Shown here: in pieces, positions 54,231 through 63,864 of the stretch | Position numbering within the stretch: position 1 is the first letter of the stretch | How the letters are laid out: every line of letters starts with the position of its first letter | Assembly: GCF_947504105.1 (NCBI RefSeq) | Contig: NZ_CANNGP010000001.1 | Location: 1-64,000, forward strand | Direction: 5' to 3' | From: an uncultured Tateyamaria sp. | GTDB lineage: Bacteria > Pseudomonadota > Alphaproteobacteria > Rhodobacterales > Rhodobacteraceae | Length of the DNA stretch: 64,000 nt | Made by a program: the position numbers and the translations under genes | The notes under the pieces: generated by a model | The model's input: only the letters and a program-made list of their open reading frames with translations | Database searches by the model: none | What the model was told of the DNA's origin: nothing

Positions 54231-55643
54231 TCAGCTTGCCTGCACCTCTTCCTCATCCAGATGCGCCACCCGCGCACCCGCCTTGGACGACGTGACAACG
54301 CCCAGCGATTTCAGTTTCCGGTGCAACGCCGAACGCTCCATGCCAACAAAGTTCGCGGTCCGGCTGATGTTGCCACCAAAGCGGTTGATCTGGGTCAGCA
54401 GATACTCCCGCTCGAATGCCTCTCGCGCCTCTCGCAGAGGCAGAGTTGCCAGGGCGCCAGACAGAACCACGCGGCCCTCTTCGCCCGTGGGCTCTTCGGA
54501 GCCAGGCAGTTCCTTGGCGTCGATGGGTCCAGTCCCGTCGCCGAGGATCAACACCCGCTCCACCATGTTCTTGAGTTGCCGCACATTGCCCGGCCACACC
54601 ATCGTCTGCATCAGCGCCGCCGCATCCTCGCTCAGGTCGCGTTTGGGCAGTCCCTGGGCCGTGTTGCACTCCTCGATGAAATGCGCGGCGAGCACCGGGA
54701 TATCCTCGCGCCGCTCTTCAAGACTCGGCACCGCAATCGGCACGACGTTCAGGCGGTGATACAGTTCCTGCCGGAAGGTCTCGGCCGCGATAGCCTGCTC
54801 CAGATCGCGGTTAGTGGAGGAGATGACGCGCAGGTCCACACGCACCTTATCGGTGCCGCCCACCCGCTGGAACTGCTGGTCTACAAGCACACGCAGGATC
54901 TTGGACTGGGTGCCGATGGGCATATCTGCCACCTCGTCGAAATAGATCACCCCACCATGCGCTTGTTCCAGCAGACCGGGCTCTACCCCACGTTCACCGC
55001 CCTCCTTGCCGAACAGAACCTCTTCCATCGTTTCAGGCGCCACGCCGGCACAATTCACGGTGACAAAAGGGGCATCCGCCCGGTTTGAATTGGCGTGAAT
55101 ATAGCGCGCGGCGACTTCCTTGCCCGACCCCGCGGGGCCCGTAAGCATTATGCGACCATTGGATTTGGTCACCTTGTCGAGTTGCGAGATCAGCGCGCGG
55201 AAGCTGGCAGAAGCGCCGATCATCTTGGCTTGTGCCACCTCCGGACGACGCAGGCTCTGGTTTTCGCGGCGCAGACGCGAGGTTTCCATGGCCCGGCGGA
55301 TGACAACCAGCAACTGGTCTATGTTGAACGGTTTTTCGATGAAGTCGTAAGCGCCCTGCTTGATCGCCGCCACCGCGATCTCGATATTGCCATGGCCCGA
55401 AATGATGACCACCGGCACCCCCGGATTGTCGCGCTTGACCGCCTTCAGAATGTCGATCCCATCCATCCTGCTGTCTTTGAGCCAGATATCGAGGATCATC
55501 AGCGCGGGTTCGGTCGCGTCGATCTCGGCCATCGCGTCGTCAGAGTTGCCCGCAAGCCGGGTGGAAAACCCTTCGTCCTTGAGGATGTCCGAGATTAGCT
55601 CCCGGATGTCCCGTTCGTCGTCCACGATCAGAATGTCACTCAT
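54231..55643 (-). CDS. ntrX: Nitrogen-assimilation response regulator NtrX
   Basis: A 470-residue NtrC-type regulator: receiver domain with phosphoacceptor D52, AAA+ domain with Walker A GPAGSGKE at 169-176 and Walker B GVIYFDEVAD, then a Fis-type helix-turn-helix (NISRTANFVGMERSALHRKLKSLG). The sigma-54 contact loop GAFTGA is absent; the corresponding residues 211-222 read FGKEGGERGVEP, so sigma-54-dependent activation is doubtful. NtrX pairs with NtrY and in related species governs nitrogen, redox or envelope genes. Its ATG overlaps the ntrY stop (ATGA). It ends beside a large palindromic terminator. Confidence 0.95.
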   Translation of the reverse strand: MSDILIVDDERDIRELISDILKDEGFSTRLAGNSDDAMAEIDATEPALMILDIWLKDSRMDGIDILKAVKRDNPGVPVVIISGHGNIEIAVAAIKQGAYDFIEKPFNIDQLLVVIRRAMETSRLRRENQSLRRPEVAQAKMIGASASFRALISQLDKVTKSNGRIMLTGPAGSGKEVAARYIHANSNRADAPFVTVNCAGVAPETMEEVLFGKEGGERGVEPGLLEQAHGGVIYFDEVADMPIGTQSKILRVLVDQQFQRVGGTDKVRVDLRVISSTNRDLEQAIAAETFRQELYHRLNVVPIAVPSLEERREDIPVLAAHFIEECNTAQGLPKRDLSEDAAALMQTMVWPGNVRQLKNMVERVLILGDGTGPIDAKELPGSEEPTGEEGRVVLSGALATLPLREAREAFEREYLLTQINRFGGNISRTANFVGMERSALHRKLKSLGVVTSSKAGARVAHLDEEEVQAS

Positions 55644-57958
55644 ACTGCTTCCTCTTCCTCAACTGCTGTGGCGGGCACCATGACAGGCAGCGTTATTACA
55701 GCCATTGCCCCGCTATGGGTCTGGCCCTCGAACGGGGCCGCGTCTTCGAGGGTCAGGGTACCCCCGTGTTCTTCGATGATCTTCTTGACGATGGGCAGGC
55801 CAAGGCCGGTGCCTTCGTCCCGCGTTGTCACGTAAGGCTCAAACAGGCGCGCCCTGTCTTCGGGCAAGCCAATGCCATTGTCGGAGATGGTGATCGTGGC
55901 ACCGATCGGGCCTGTTTTCATGGCAACTTCGATGCGAGGCACATGCCCATCTGGGTTTCCATTTTTCTTCAAACTTTCAATGGCTTCACCGCCATTCTTC
56001 ACCAAGTTTGTAAGCGCCTGGGAAATCATTGTCGCATCCACTTCGGCATGCACGGCATGGCCCGGGAGATTGGCAACGATCATCACATCCGGCTGGCCGG
56101 ATTGCTGCAACACCACGGCATCCTGCACCAGCTTGGTCAGGTCATGGCTTTTGCGATCCGGTTCCGGCATCCGGGCGAATTTCGAGAATTCGTCCACGAT
56201 ACGCCGCAGGTCACCCGTCTGGCGCACGATCACATCGGTCATCTGCTCAAGGCTGTCGCTGTCTTCGCCCACTTTGGGGCTAAACTTGCGCTTGATCCGT
56301 TCGGCGCTGAGCTGAATGGGGGTGAGCGGGTTCTTGATCTCGTGTGCGATGCGGCGGGCCACATCCCCCCATGCAGCCATGCGCTGTGCGGACACCAGAT
56401 CGGTCACGTCATCAAAGGCGACCACGTAGCCCTCAAGTGCACCGTCGATACTGCGCCGGGTGGCCATCCGGACCAGCAGGTTTTCCAGGCGACCCGCGCG
56501 TGTCACCTTGACTTCCCCTGTCGCCACCTCGTTCGGGCTGGCTTTGAGCAACGCAAAGAGAGCCGCAAATTCGGGAACTGCCACGGCAAGCGGGACCGCC
56601 TCGCGCTCTTCTTGCCAATTCAGCAACTGCGCGCCCGAACGGTTCACGAAAGTGATCCGTCCGCTGGCATCCACTCCGACCACGCCCGAGGTGACGGAGC
56701 TGAGGACCGAGTCGAACAGGCGACGGCGGCGTTCGATCTGTTCGGTGTTTGACAACAAGGTTTGGCGCTGGCCCTTGAGCTGCTTGGTCATCTGGTTGAA
56801 GTAGCGGCCCAGCATGGCGATTTCGTCGTCGCCTTCTTCCTCGCGCACCTGCACGTCGAGGTCCCCGGCCCCAACCCGCTGCGCCGCACCTGTCAGGCGC
56901 CCAACCGGGCCGGAGAGACGTTCAGCAAACCAAAGCCCAAGCCAGATCGCAGCAAGAATCAGGATGACCGCAAAGCCCAGATACAAAAGACCAAACTGAA
57001 ACAGCACCGTACCCCGTTCGCTTTCAAGCTGCTGGTAGAGCCGTACCGTTTCCTTGGTTTCGTCCAGAAGGGACAGGATTTCGCCGTCCACCTCACGGCT
57101 CACATACAGGAACCGATCCACATAGCTGGCCAGCGGCACAAGGGCGCGAAATTCGTTATTCGTCCAGTCCTGTATGACCAGCCCACCCGTATCAATGGAT
57201 TGCGAGATTTGGTCCGGCGACGGCTTTTCGAAGTTGAAGAGGTAGGATCGGTCACCCCGGGCGCGCAGTTCACCTGTGCCATCCACAAGGAACGCTTCGC
57301 GCAAGCCGCGCTGTACTTGTATTTGGCCCTCACTCAGCACCTCGCGATCACCGACCACCTGGGTGCCGCGCACAGTATCGATATAACGGGCCAATGCGCG
57401 GGCGTCCGTGATCAGGTCGCTGCGTTGTTCTGATTCATACGCCTCGGCCGCCGCCAACGATGCCCCAACCACACGACTGACCCGATCCGAGAACCACCCC
57501 TCAAGTCCGATATTCACCGTCAGTCCCGCGAACACGGCAACCGTCACGGTCGGGATCAGGGCCAGAAGCGCGAAAACGGCAGCAAGCCGCAGGTGTAGTC
57601 GTGACCCCGCCGACTTGGCGCGCCGCGCCGCGACGAGCCGCGCAATCTGCGACAACACCAGCGCACCCAGAACAATAACGTAGACAAGGTCAGCCAGCAG
57701 AACGAGCCGCAGCGACAGTGCATTTGCGCCCTGGTCAAGCGGTCCAAGAACAAGAAACGTCGCAAGCGCGAGCACCGGCCCCAAGAGCACAAGACCCAAG
57801 GTTGCTGCGTTGCGCACCCGTCTGCGTCGCCGCAGACGGCCCAGCGTCAACCACCAGCTGGTGCGTGTTCCGGATGCCACGTGGCCCGCCCTCGATGATG
57901 TGGCACCGATGGTGCCGTACCGCCATATCCAGTGATCCGGGGGACAAGTGCGCCCCAT
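55640..57958 (-). CDS. ntrY: Sensor histidine kinase NtrY
   Basis: A 772-residue membrane sensor: an N-terminal pair of helices near residues 50-105, a third near 125-150, an extracytoplasmic sensor region, another helix (about 320-345), a HAMP linker, a PAS domain (GVVGVDASGRITFVNRSGAQLL), the HisKA segment RRIAHEIKNPLTPIQLSAERIKRK with His539, and a HATPase_c domain (NLVKNGGEA, DNGIGLPED, GTGLGLPIVKKII). It phosphorylates NtrX. The start is uncertain: the ATG at 57958 has a poor ribosome site and later GTG codons are possible. Confidence 0.94.
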   Translation of the reverse strand: MGRTCPPDHWIWRYGTIGATSSRAGHVASGTRTSWWLTLGRLRRRRRVRNAATLGLVLLGPVLALATFLVLGPLDQGANALSLRLVLLADLVYVIVLGALVLSQIARLVAARRAKSAGSRLHLRLAAVFALLALIPTVTVAVFAGLTVNIGLEGWFSDRVSRVVGASLAAAEAYESEQRSDLITDARALARYIDTVRGTQVVGDREVLSEGQIQVQRGLREAFLVDGTGELRARGDRSYLFNFEKPSPDQISQSIDTGGLVIQDWTNNEFRALVPLASYVDRFLYVSREVDGEILSLLDETKETVRLYQQLESERGTVLFQFGLLYLGFAVILILAAIWLGLWFAERLSGPVGRLTGAAQRVGAGDLDVQVREEEGDDEIAMLGRYFNQMTKQLKGQRQTLLSNTEQIERRRRLFDSVLSSVTSGVVGVDASGRITFVNRSGAQLLNWQEEREAVPLAVAVPEFAALFALLKASPNEVATGEVKVTRAGRLENLLVRMATRRSIDGALEGYVVAFDDVTDLVSAQRMAAWGDVARRIAHEIKNPLTPIQLSAERIKRKFSPKVGEDSDSLEQMTDVIVRQTGDLRRIVDEFSKFARMPEPDRKSHDLTKLVQDAVVLQQSGQPDVMIVANLPGHAVHAEVDATMISQALTNLVKNGGEAIESLKKNGNPDGHVPRIEVAMKTGPIGATITISDNGIGLPEDRARLFEPYVTTRDEGTGLGLPIVKKIIEEHGGTLTLEDAAPFEGQTHSGAMAVITLPVMVPATAVEEEEAV

Positions 57959-57981
57959 CGGCCACGGGTTGTGTGGCAGTA

Positions 57982-59343
57982 TTACATCAATTTGCGGCGG
58001 CGTGTCACCTCAATATCCAAATCTGTAATTTTCTTGCGCAACGTATTTCGGTTGATGCCCAGCAGGTCCGCGCATTTCGCTTGGTTTCCACCCGTTGCGT
58101 CGAGGGCAATCTCTATCAGCGGAGCTTCGACTTCGCGCAGAATGCGTTGGTACAGGCCGGGGGGCGGAAGCATGTTGCCGTGCAGGTCGAAGTACCGTTT
58201 GAGGTGGCGACCGACAGAAGCCCCGAGCTTTTCCGTATCGCCCGCGCTGCGGATCGGTTCGAGTTCGGGCTGGCTGCCCAAGACCTGTTCCACCTCGGAA
58301 GCCGAAATTTCGAGCGCGCGGCTGGTCAGCCCAAGCCGCCGAACCGCGTTTTCCAACTGCCGGACGTTTCCAGGCCAGGAATATGTACGGAAAATTTCGG
58401 CCGCTGCTTCTGACAACACCCGGCGCGGCTGGCCAGTCTTTTCACCTCGGACCAGGAAGTGGTCGGCCAGAAGCGGGATATCATCGACCCGTTCGCGCAG
58501 GGCCGGCACGTTCAGCGTGGCACCGGAAAGGCGGTAGTACAGGTCCTTGCGCACCTGTCCTGCCTCCATCGCCGCGGTCAGGTCCGTTTGCGAGGTGGCG
58601 AGGAACCGCGGGACATATTCACCGGGCGTGTCCATCATGCGCACGATACGCGCCTGGATTTCCTCAGGGATATCACCGATTTCATCGATCAGGAGCGTGC
58701 CGCCCTTGACCCGCGCCAGAACACGGGCGGGCCCTTCGAGGTCTCGCAGTTCGGCTGCCGTCACAGTGACAAAGGGCAGCGTGCGTCTGTCGGAGAAGTC
58801 GTGGATCGCCCGCGCGATCAGCGATTTGCCCGTGCCGCTTTCACCCCAGATCAGCACCGGCAGGTCTGTGTTCATCACCCGCGCCACAACGCGGTAGAGC
58901 GCCTGCATGATTGCCGTGCGCCCGACGAGGGGCAATTCGTCCGGGCGGTCCGTGCCCCCTTCGCGCGTCGGGGCATGTGCCTTCTGTTCAAGCGCCTTGG
59001 CCGTGCGTTTCATCAGATCAGGCAGGTCGAACGGTTTCGGCAGATAATCGTAGGCTTCCGCCTCGGCCGCCTGAATTGCCGTCATGATGGTGTTTTGCGC
59101 GCTGATCACGATCACGGGCAAACCGGGCCTGTCTTCACTGATCTTGGGCAGCATTTCGAGGCCATTGCCGTCGGGCATCATCACGTCCGAAATCACGACG
59201 TCGCCCTTGCCCTCGCCCACCCAGCGCATCAGCGTGGTCAGGCTGGAGGTCGCGTGCACCTTGCACCCGGCGCGGGTCAGCGCCTGGGTCAGAACGGTGC
59301 GGATCGTGCGGTCGTCATCAGCGACAAGAACGGTGCCATCCAT
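57982..59343 (-). CDS. ntrC: Nitrogen regulator NtrC, GAFTGA-less (Rhodobacter type)
   Basis: A 453-residue response regulator: receiver with phospho-Asp53, AAA+ domain with Walker A GESGTGKS at 167-174 and Walker B LLIDEIGD at 217-224, and a C-terminal Fis helix-turn-helix ([24 protein letters not shown]). Between the two Walker motifs the usual loop with GAFTGA is missing altogether, with a shortened segment ([19 protein letters not shown]). Rhodobacter capsulatus NtrC lacks the same motif and activates sigma-70 polymerase; the same is inferred here. It follows ntrB closely and precedes ntrY. Confidence 0.96.
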   Translation of the reverse strand: MDGTVLVADDDRTIRTVLTQALTRAGCKVHATSSLTTLMRWVGEGKGDVVISDVMMPDGNGLEMLPKISEDRPGLPVIVISAQNTIMTAIQAAEAEAYDYLPKPFDLPDLMKRTAKALEQKAHAPTREGGTDRPDELPLVGRTAIMQALYRVVARVMNTDLPVLIWGESGTGKSLIARAIHDFSDRRTLPFVTVTAAELRDLEGPARVLARVKGGTLLIDEIGDIPEEIQARIVRMMDTPGEYVPRFLATSQTDLTAAMEAGQVRKDLYYRLSGATLNVPALRERVDDIPLLADHFLVRGEKTGQPRRVLSEAAAEIFRTYSWPGNVRQLENAVRRLGLTSRALEISASEVEQVLGSQPELEPIRSAGDTEKLGASVGRHLKRYFDLHGNMLPPPGLYQRILREVEAPLIEIALDATGGNQAKCADLLGINRNTLRKKITDLDIEVTRRRKLM

Positions 59344-59346
59344 ATG

Positions 59347-60438
59347 CTAGTCCTTTGTTTGGTCAGGGCCCGGTTGGGCAGATTTTGGGGCGCGCGGCAG
59401 CGACAGGCGGAACACTGTCTTGCCGGGCACAGAGGTGACTGAAATCCAGCCGCCGTGGTCCGAGATGATCTTGGAGACGAGGGCAAGGCCAAGGCCGGTG
59501 CCGTTTTCCTTGCCCGACACGAAGGGGTCGAAGATGTCGGCGGCGATGGCATCAGGCAAGCCCGGGCCGTCGTCGATGATCTCGACCTGCAGGGGCAAGG
59601 ATTGGCCCGCGCCATCGGCCCGGCGCAAGCGGTAGGAATGTTCGAAATAGCTGTGCAGGCGAATGGTGCCACCGCCGTCTCCTGCTGCCTCTGAGGCGTT
59701 TTTCAGCAAGTTCAGGACCACCTGAAGCAACTTGTCCGGATCGCCACAGGCCAATGGCAGCGATGGGTCATAGTCTTCGATGATTTTCATCTGGGCGCCG
59801 AAGCCCAGCAGCGCCGAGCGGCGCGCGCGGTCCAGCACGTCGTGTATGTTCACTGCCTTAAGGTCGGGGGGCGAGAGATTGCCGAACTGTTCGACCTGTT
59901 CGAGCAGCTTCACGATGCGCCGTCCTTCTTCCACGATCAGATCGGTCAACTCCAGATCCTCGGGCTTGAGGTTCATGCTGAGCAGCTGCGCCGCCCCCGT
60001 GATGCCCGCCAGAGGGTTCTTGATTTCATGCGCAAGCATCTCGGCCATCCCGATGGCAGACTTGGCCGCGGACTTGACCGAATGGTTCTGCGTCATCCGG
60101 CCCGACAGTTCGCGGGGTGAAATCATCAGGACCATGTGATCCGGTGCACCGATCAGCGGGGCGATTTGCAGCGCGCATTGCAGCGGTGCACGTTGTCCAT
60201 GGCCGACATCTACATCGTTGACGAACAGCGGTGTGCCGTTCTTGCGGGCGCGGGCAAGGCTTTCTTCAAGCGGCGCATCGACCGCCAATTCATCCCATAG
60301 CGGCAGACCTTTCATCGTCTTGACCGACGAATTGAAGAACCCCTCGGCCGCCGAGTTGATGTCTACGATCTCGTCTTGCGGCCCGATGATGATGACCGGC
60401 ACGGGCAGCGAGGCCCAGAGATCGCCTGCCCCGGTCAT
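59347..60438 (-). CDS. ntrB: Nitrogen sensor kinase NtrB (GlnL)
   Basis: A 363-residue cytosolic two-component kinase with an N-terminal PAS domain (PVPVIIIGPQDEIVDINSAAEGFF), HisKA motif MLAHEIKNPLAGITGAAQLL with His137, and HATPase motifs NLLKNASEA, DDGPGLPD and GTGLGLALVSKII. In the family it (de)phosphorylates NtrC under control of PII protein according to nitrogen status. The start at 60438 overlaps the dusB stop by ATGA; an upstream in-frame ATG at 60465 lies within dusB. Confidence 0.96.
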   Translation of the reverse strand: MTGAGDLWASLPVPVIIIGPQDEIVDINSAAEGFFNSSVKTMKGLPLWDELAVDAPLEESLARARKNGTPLFVNDVDVGHGQRAPLQCALQIAPLIGAPDHMVLMISPRELSGRMTQNHSVKSAAKSAIGMAEMLAHEIKNPLAGITGAAQLLSMNLKPEDLELTDLIVEEGRRIVKLLEQVEQFGNLSPPDLKAVNIHDVLDRARRSALLGFGAQMKIIEDYDPSLPLACGDPDKLLQVVLNLLKNASEAAGDGGGTIRLHSYFEHSYRLRRADGAGQSLPLQVEIIDDGPGLPDAIAADIFDPFVSGKENGTGLGLALVSKIISDHGGWISVTSVPGKTVFRLSLPRAPKSAQPGPDQTKD

Positions 60439-61415
60439 GCGGCAGCCATCCCCGTTTCGGCGCACAGCGCACGCGGCAGCAGATCCATCGTGGCCCCCGG
60501 TGTCTTGGCCGTCAGAACAGCGCGACGCAGGTCGGCAGATGTGCCAGCGGTGTCCATGAACCAGCCCAGATGCTTGCGCGCCACGCGCAGCCCCAGCAGA
60601 TCGCCATAAAAGCGCAGCATCTCGTCATAGTGGGCCATCACCATCTCGGCAAAGGCATCCCCCTTGGGCACAGTTGGCGCCGGGGCTCCATAGAGCGCGT
60701 GCGCAACTTCAGCCAACAACCAAGGTTTGCCCTGCGCACCGCGCCCGATCATCACACCATGTGCGCCAGACTGATCCAAAGCTTGCTTTGCCGTGGGAGC
60801 GTCCACGATATCGCCATTGGCTATCACCGGAATATTCACCGCATCGACCACCGCTCGGATCGCTGCCCAGTTGGCGCAGCCCTTGTAGAACTGGCACCGT
60901 GTGCGGCCATGGATCACGATTTGCCGGATGCCTGCGGCCTCGGCCCGTGCAGCAATGTCCGGCGCATTCATCAGCGCATCATCCCAACCCAAACGGGTTT
61001 TAAGTGTCACCGGGATATCGACCGCATTCACGACCGCTTCGATCAACGTCAGGGCGTGATCCGGGTCGCGCATCAGGGCAGAGCCGGAATAACCATTCAC
61101 AACCTTCTTGGCGGGGCAGCCCATGTTGATGTCTATGACACGCGCGCCCTGACCGGCGACCATACGGGCCGCTTCGGCCATCGGGGCCGCCTCTCGTCCC
61201 GCGAGCTGCACGGCTGTTCCGTCGGCACCGAGGCCGAGTTCGGCTTTTTCGCGGCTGCCCGGGCGCGCGTTCAGCATATCGTGGCTTGCCACCATCTCGG
61301 ACACGACCATGCCCGCCCCGAACCGGGCTACGAGAGACCGGAACGGAAGATCGGTGATTCCGGCCATCGGGGCCAGCATCACGGGTGCTGTCATGTCGAG
61401 GGGGCCTGTGACCAT
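60435..61415 (-). CDS. dusB: tRNA-dihydrouridine synthase DusB (NifR3)
   Basis: A 326-residue flavoenzyme that reduces uridines in tRNA. The N-terminal MLAPMAGITDLPFR, the catalytic-Cys segment DINMGCPAKKVVNGYSGSALM, VTLKTRLGWDD and the phosphate-binding VIANGDIVD / GVMIGRGAQGKPWLLAEV are present. In alphaproteobacteria it is the first gene of the ntr operon (nifR3-ntrB-ntrC). Its start may be the GTG-free ATG at 61415 or the Met at codon 8. The promoter of the whole ntr operon should lie in the 182 bp shared with ispD. Confidence 0.96.
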   Translation of the reverse strand: MVTGPLDMTAPVMLAPMAGITDLPFRSLVARFGAGMVVSEMVASHDMLNARPGSREKAELGLGADGTAVQLAGREAAPMAEAARMVAGQGARVIDINMGCPAKKVVNGYSGSALMRDPDHALTLIEAVVNAVDIPVTLKTRLGWDDALMNAPDIAARAEAAGIRQIVIHGRTRCQFYKGCANWAAIRAVVDAVNIPVIANGDIVDAPTAKQALDQSGAHGVMIGRGAQGKPWLLAEVAHALYGAPAPTVPKGDAFAEMVMAHYDEMLRFYGDLLGLRVARKHLGWFMDTAGTSADLRRAVLTAKTPGATMDLLPRALCAETGMAAA

Positions 61416-61495
61416 ACGATCTGCCTAATCCTTGTGCGATACTGTGTGGTATCTCAGGCGCAGGGTTTTCTCAATCAACCCAACACTGTTTCGGT

Positions 61496-61511
61496 CCCAC
61501 TGCACAGTGGG
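61496..61511. promoter_or_regulatory. Dyad in the dusB-ntr / ispD divergent control region
   Basis: Arms cccactg and cagtggg are separated by 2 nt. It lies 81 bp from the dusB start and 87 bp from the ispD start. A second weaker dyad (gatac/gtatc, around 61439-61454) is nearby. Either may be an operator for the nitrogen operon; no promoter elements are convincing. Confidence 0.4.
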
Positions 61512-61597
61512 TTGCCTAAAATTTAAGCAACACCTCTGGTCATGGACAGGCCGCACGTCACCGCCTAGAGATCGGGTATGACGTGGAAAGACAAAGA

Positions 61598-62263
61598 ATG
61601 ACGCGCGCCGCAGCGGTGATTGTGGCCGCGGGCCGCGGTGTGCGGGCCGGAGGCGATGTGCCCAAGCAATGGCGCAACCTAGCGGGGCGCCCTGTTGTGG
61701 CATATACGCTGGGCGCCTTTGTCGAACATCCGGGTATTTCGCAGGTGGTGCTGGTTTTGCATCCCGATGATGCAGACCGAGTGACTGAAGTTGCAGCCGA
61801 TGACGCAACGGTTGTGTATGGCGGCGCGGACCGTGCCGCATCCGTTGCAAATGGTTTGGCAGCCGTCGCCAATTCAGAGGTCGTATTGATCCACGACGTC
61901 GCACGCCCCCTGGTCACAGCTACAACTATTACAGCAGTGCTGGATGCCTTGGAACAAAATGCCGGTGCGGCCCCGGCGCTGCCTGTCACCGATGCCCTAT
62001 GGACCGGGAACGACGGTTTGGTAACGGGTATGCAGCGCCGCGAAGGTTTGTACCGGGCGCAGACACCACAGGGTTTTCATCTTGAAGCGATCCGCGCTGC
62101 ACATGCCGCCCACCCCGGCGGCGCAGCGGATGACGTGGAGGTTGCCCGCGCGCACGGTTTGACTGTTGCCATCGTACCCGGCGACGAGGACAATCTGAAA
62201 ATCACTTTGCCTGCGGATTTCGCGCGGGCGGAACGGATCTTGCGAGGGCGCGATGGACATTAG
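61598..62263 (+). CDS. ispD: 2-C-methyl-D-erythritol 4-phosphate cytidylyltransferase
   Basis: A 221-residue nucleotidyltransferase of the MEP isoprenoid route: it attaches CMP to methylerythritol phosphate. The N-terminal signature [19 protein letters not shown] is the CTP/Mg site; [11 protein letters not shown] and RAQTPQGFH are further family landmarks. The start used is the ATG at 61598 with GGAAAG upstream; a GTG five codons earlier is possible. It overlaps ispF by 11 bases. Confidence 0.95.
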   Translation: MTRAAAVIVAAGRGVRAGGDVPKQWRNLAGRPVVAYTLGAFVEHPGISQVVLVLHPDDADRVTEVAADDATVVYGGADRAASVANGLAAVANSEVVLIHDVARPLVTATTITAVLDALEQNAGAAPALPVTDALWTGNDGLVTGMQRREGLYRAQTPQGFHLEAIRAAHAAHPGGAADDVEVARAHGLTVAIVPGDEDNLKITLPADFARAERILRGRDGH

Positions 62264-62732
62264 ACTGGGCAACGGATTCGATGTGCATGCCTTTGGCCCC
62301 GGCGATCATGTGACGTTGTGCGGCGTTCAGGTCCCACACAATCGGGGGCTTGTCGGTCATTCCGATGCGGATGTGGGCCTGCACACGGTCACCGACGCGA
62401 TCTATGGCGCGCTGGCGCAGGGTGACATCGGGCAGCATTTCCCCCCATCGGATCCACAATGGAAAGGGGCCGCAAGTGACATATTTCTCAGCCATGCAGT
62501 GGGTATGGCGCGCGACATGGGGTTCGATATTTCCAATGTCGACTGCACGCTCATCTGTGAAGCGCCCAAGATCGGGCCACACGCTGCGCAGATGCGGGCC
62601 GTGATGGCCAAGATCATGGGGCTGGATGCGAACCGCGTATCGGTCAAGGCAACCACGTCAGAGCGCCTGGGCTTTACCGGGCGGAGCGAAGGCATCGCCT
62701 GCATCGCCACAGCCGCATTGGTCAAGCCATGA
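62253..62732 (+). CDS. ispF: 2-C-methyl-D-erythritol 2,4-cyclodiphosphate synthase
   Basis: A 159-residue trimeric zinc enzyme that closes the cyclodiphosphate in the MEP route. The zinc ligands D10 and H12 (GNGFDVHAF), the loop [23 protein letters not shown] and the C-terminal [21 protein letters not shown] are all standard. It overlaps ispD upstream and pgpA downstream (ATGA), a compact four-gene run. Confidence 0.97.
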   Translation: MDIRLGNGFDVHAFGPGDHVTLCGVQVPHNRGLVGHSDADVGLHTVTDAIYGALAQGDIGQHFPPSDPQWKGAASDIFLSHAVGMARDMGFDISNVDCTLICEAPKIGPHAAQMRAVMAKIMGLDANRVSVKATTSERLGFTGRSEGIACIATAALVKP

Positions 62733-63223
62733 TTGCCCGTATTCTGAGCACTGTCTGTTTCGTGGGATATCTGCGCCCTGCGCCCGGGACATGGGGATCG
62801 TTTGTGGCACTACCCCTGGGGTGGGCACTACATCAGCTCGGTGGCTTTCCGGTGCTGGCATTGGCAGCTGGAGCGTATTTCGTCGCAGCTTGGTGGGCCA
62901 CGGCGCAGATGACTGCGGACGGGAGTGATCACGATCCGTCCGAGATTGTCGCTGACGAGGTTGTGGGCCAGTGGATAGCATTGTTCCCGCTAAGCTATGC
63001 GGCGTGGGATCGTGGTTTGGACATTCTGGTCATGTGGCCCGGTTGGATCGCTGCCTTTGTCTTGTTTCGCCTGTTCGATATCTGGAAACCGTGGCTTGTG
63101 GGATGGGCTGATCGGCGTGGCGATGCGCTGGGTGTGATGCTTGATGACGTAATCGCCGGAGTGTTCGCCGCAATCGGCGTGCTGGTTCTGGCCGCATTGG
63201 CACATGGGGTTCTGATGACATGA
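62729..63223 (+). CDS. pgpA: Phosphatidylglycerophosphatase A
   Basis: A 164-residue membrane enzyme that removes the phosphate from phosphatidylglycerophosphate in phospholipid synthesis. Four hydrophobic segments are present; the motifs [30 protein letters not shown] (DPSEIVADE), [10 protein letters not shown] and [13 protein letters not shown] mark the PgpA family and its metal-binding acidic residues. Starts within the ispF stop (ATGA). Confidence 0.96.
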   Translation: MIARILSTVCFVGYLRPAPGTWGSFVALPLGWALHQLGGFPVLALAAGAYFVAAWWATAQMTADGSDHDPSEIVADEVVGQWIALFPLSYAAWDRGLDILVMWPGWIAAFVLFRLFDIWKPWLVGWADRRGDALGVMLDDVIAGVFAAIGVLVLAALAHGVLMT

Positions 63224-63693
63224 GTTTCACATCAGAAGTTATTGATTTAGCTAAAAAACACGAGGTAATGATCGCAACTGCGGAAAGCTGCACGGGGGGC
63301 ATGGTATCAGCTGCTTTGACAGACATCCCGGGCGCGTCTGCCGTGGTGGAACGGGCTTTCGTCACCTATAGCAACCAAGCGAAGATGGATATGCTAGGCG
63401 TGGCGGCTGCCACACTGGAGGCTCATGGCGCCGTCAGCGAGGACGTCGCCGCCGAGATGGCAACAGGTGCGCTAACACGTGCGCCCGTGCAACTGGCCGT
63501 GTCGATCACAGGCATCGCCGGACCAGGCGGATCTGAGTTCAAACCCGAGGGACGGGTGTGTTTTGGCGTTGCCGATGCGACGGGCGTGAGTACCGAGACC
63601 GTGGACTTTGGTGCGCGGGGCCGCGACAGCGTGCGCGCTGCGGCGCGGGATCACGCACTGACGCTGTTGAAGAGCGCCCTTGATACAGCCTAA
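63220..63693 (+). CDS. CinA C-terminal-type amidohydrolase
   Basis: A 157-residue stand-alone CinA C-terminal (PncC) domain, which deamidates nicotinamide mononucleotide to nicotinate mononucleotide in NAD recycling. ATAESCTGGMVSAALTDIPGAS and SITGIAGPGG are the family signatures. It lacks the N-terminal MoCF-like domain found in two-domain CinA. ATGA overlap with pgpA. No intrinsic terminator is obvious after the stop before amtB. Confidence 0.93.
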   Translation: MSFTSEVIDLAKKHEVMIATAESCTGGMVSAALTDIPGASAVVERAFVTYSNQAKMDMLGVAAATLEAHGAVSEDVAAEMATGALTRAPVQLAVSITGIAGPGGSEFKPEGRVCFGVADATGVSTETVDFGARGRDSVRAAARDHALTLLKSALDTA

Positions 63694-63734
63694 GGCTACC
63701 TTTTAAATTTGCACATTTTTTATGCGATATGGCC

Positions 63735-63790
63735 ATTGGTGCGCCTAAAAACAGTGCAATGCACCAAATGCCCGCAGAATTGGCGCGCCT
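63735..63790 (+). promoter_or_regulatory. Paired repeats upstream of amtB, possible NtrC operators
   Basis: The 12-mer attggtgcgcct at 63735-63746 recurs as attggcgcgcct at 63779-63790, 44 bp (about four helical turns) apart. The first copy also pairs with gcaccaa at 63761-63767 as a perfect 7-bp inverted repeat (ttggtgc at 63736-63742). GGTGC/GCACC half-sites resemble enterobacterial NtrC boxes. Assignment to NtrC is inference from the location. Confidence 0.5.
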
Positions 63791-63864
63791 GACCAAACAC
63801 GCCTCTTTTTTTTGCATCACCTGTCAGCCACAGGACCGCGCATATAAAAATTCCGGAGGGGACA

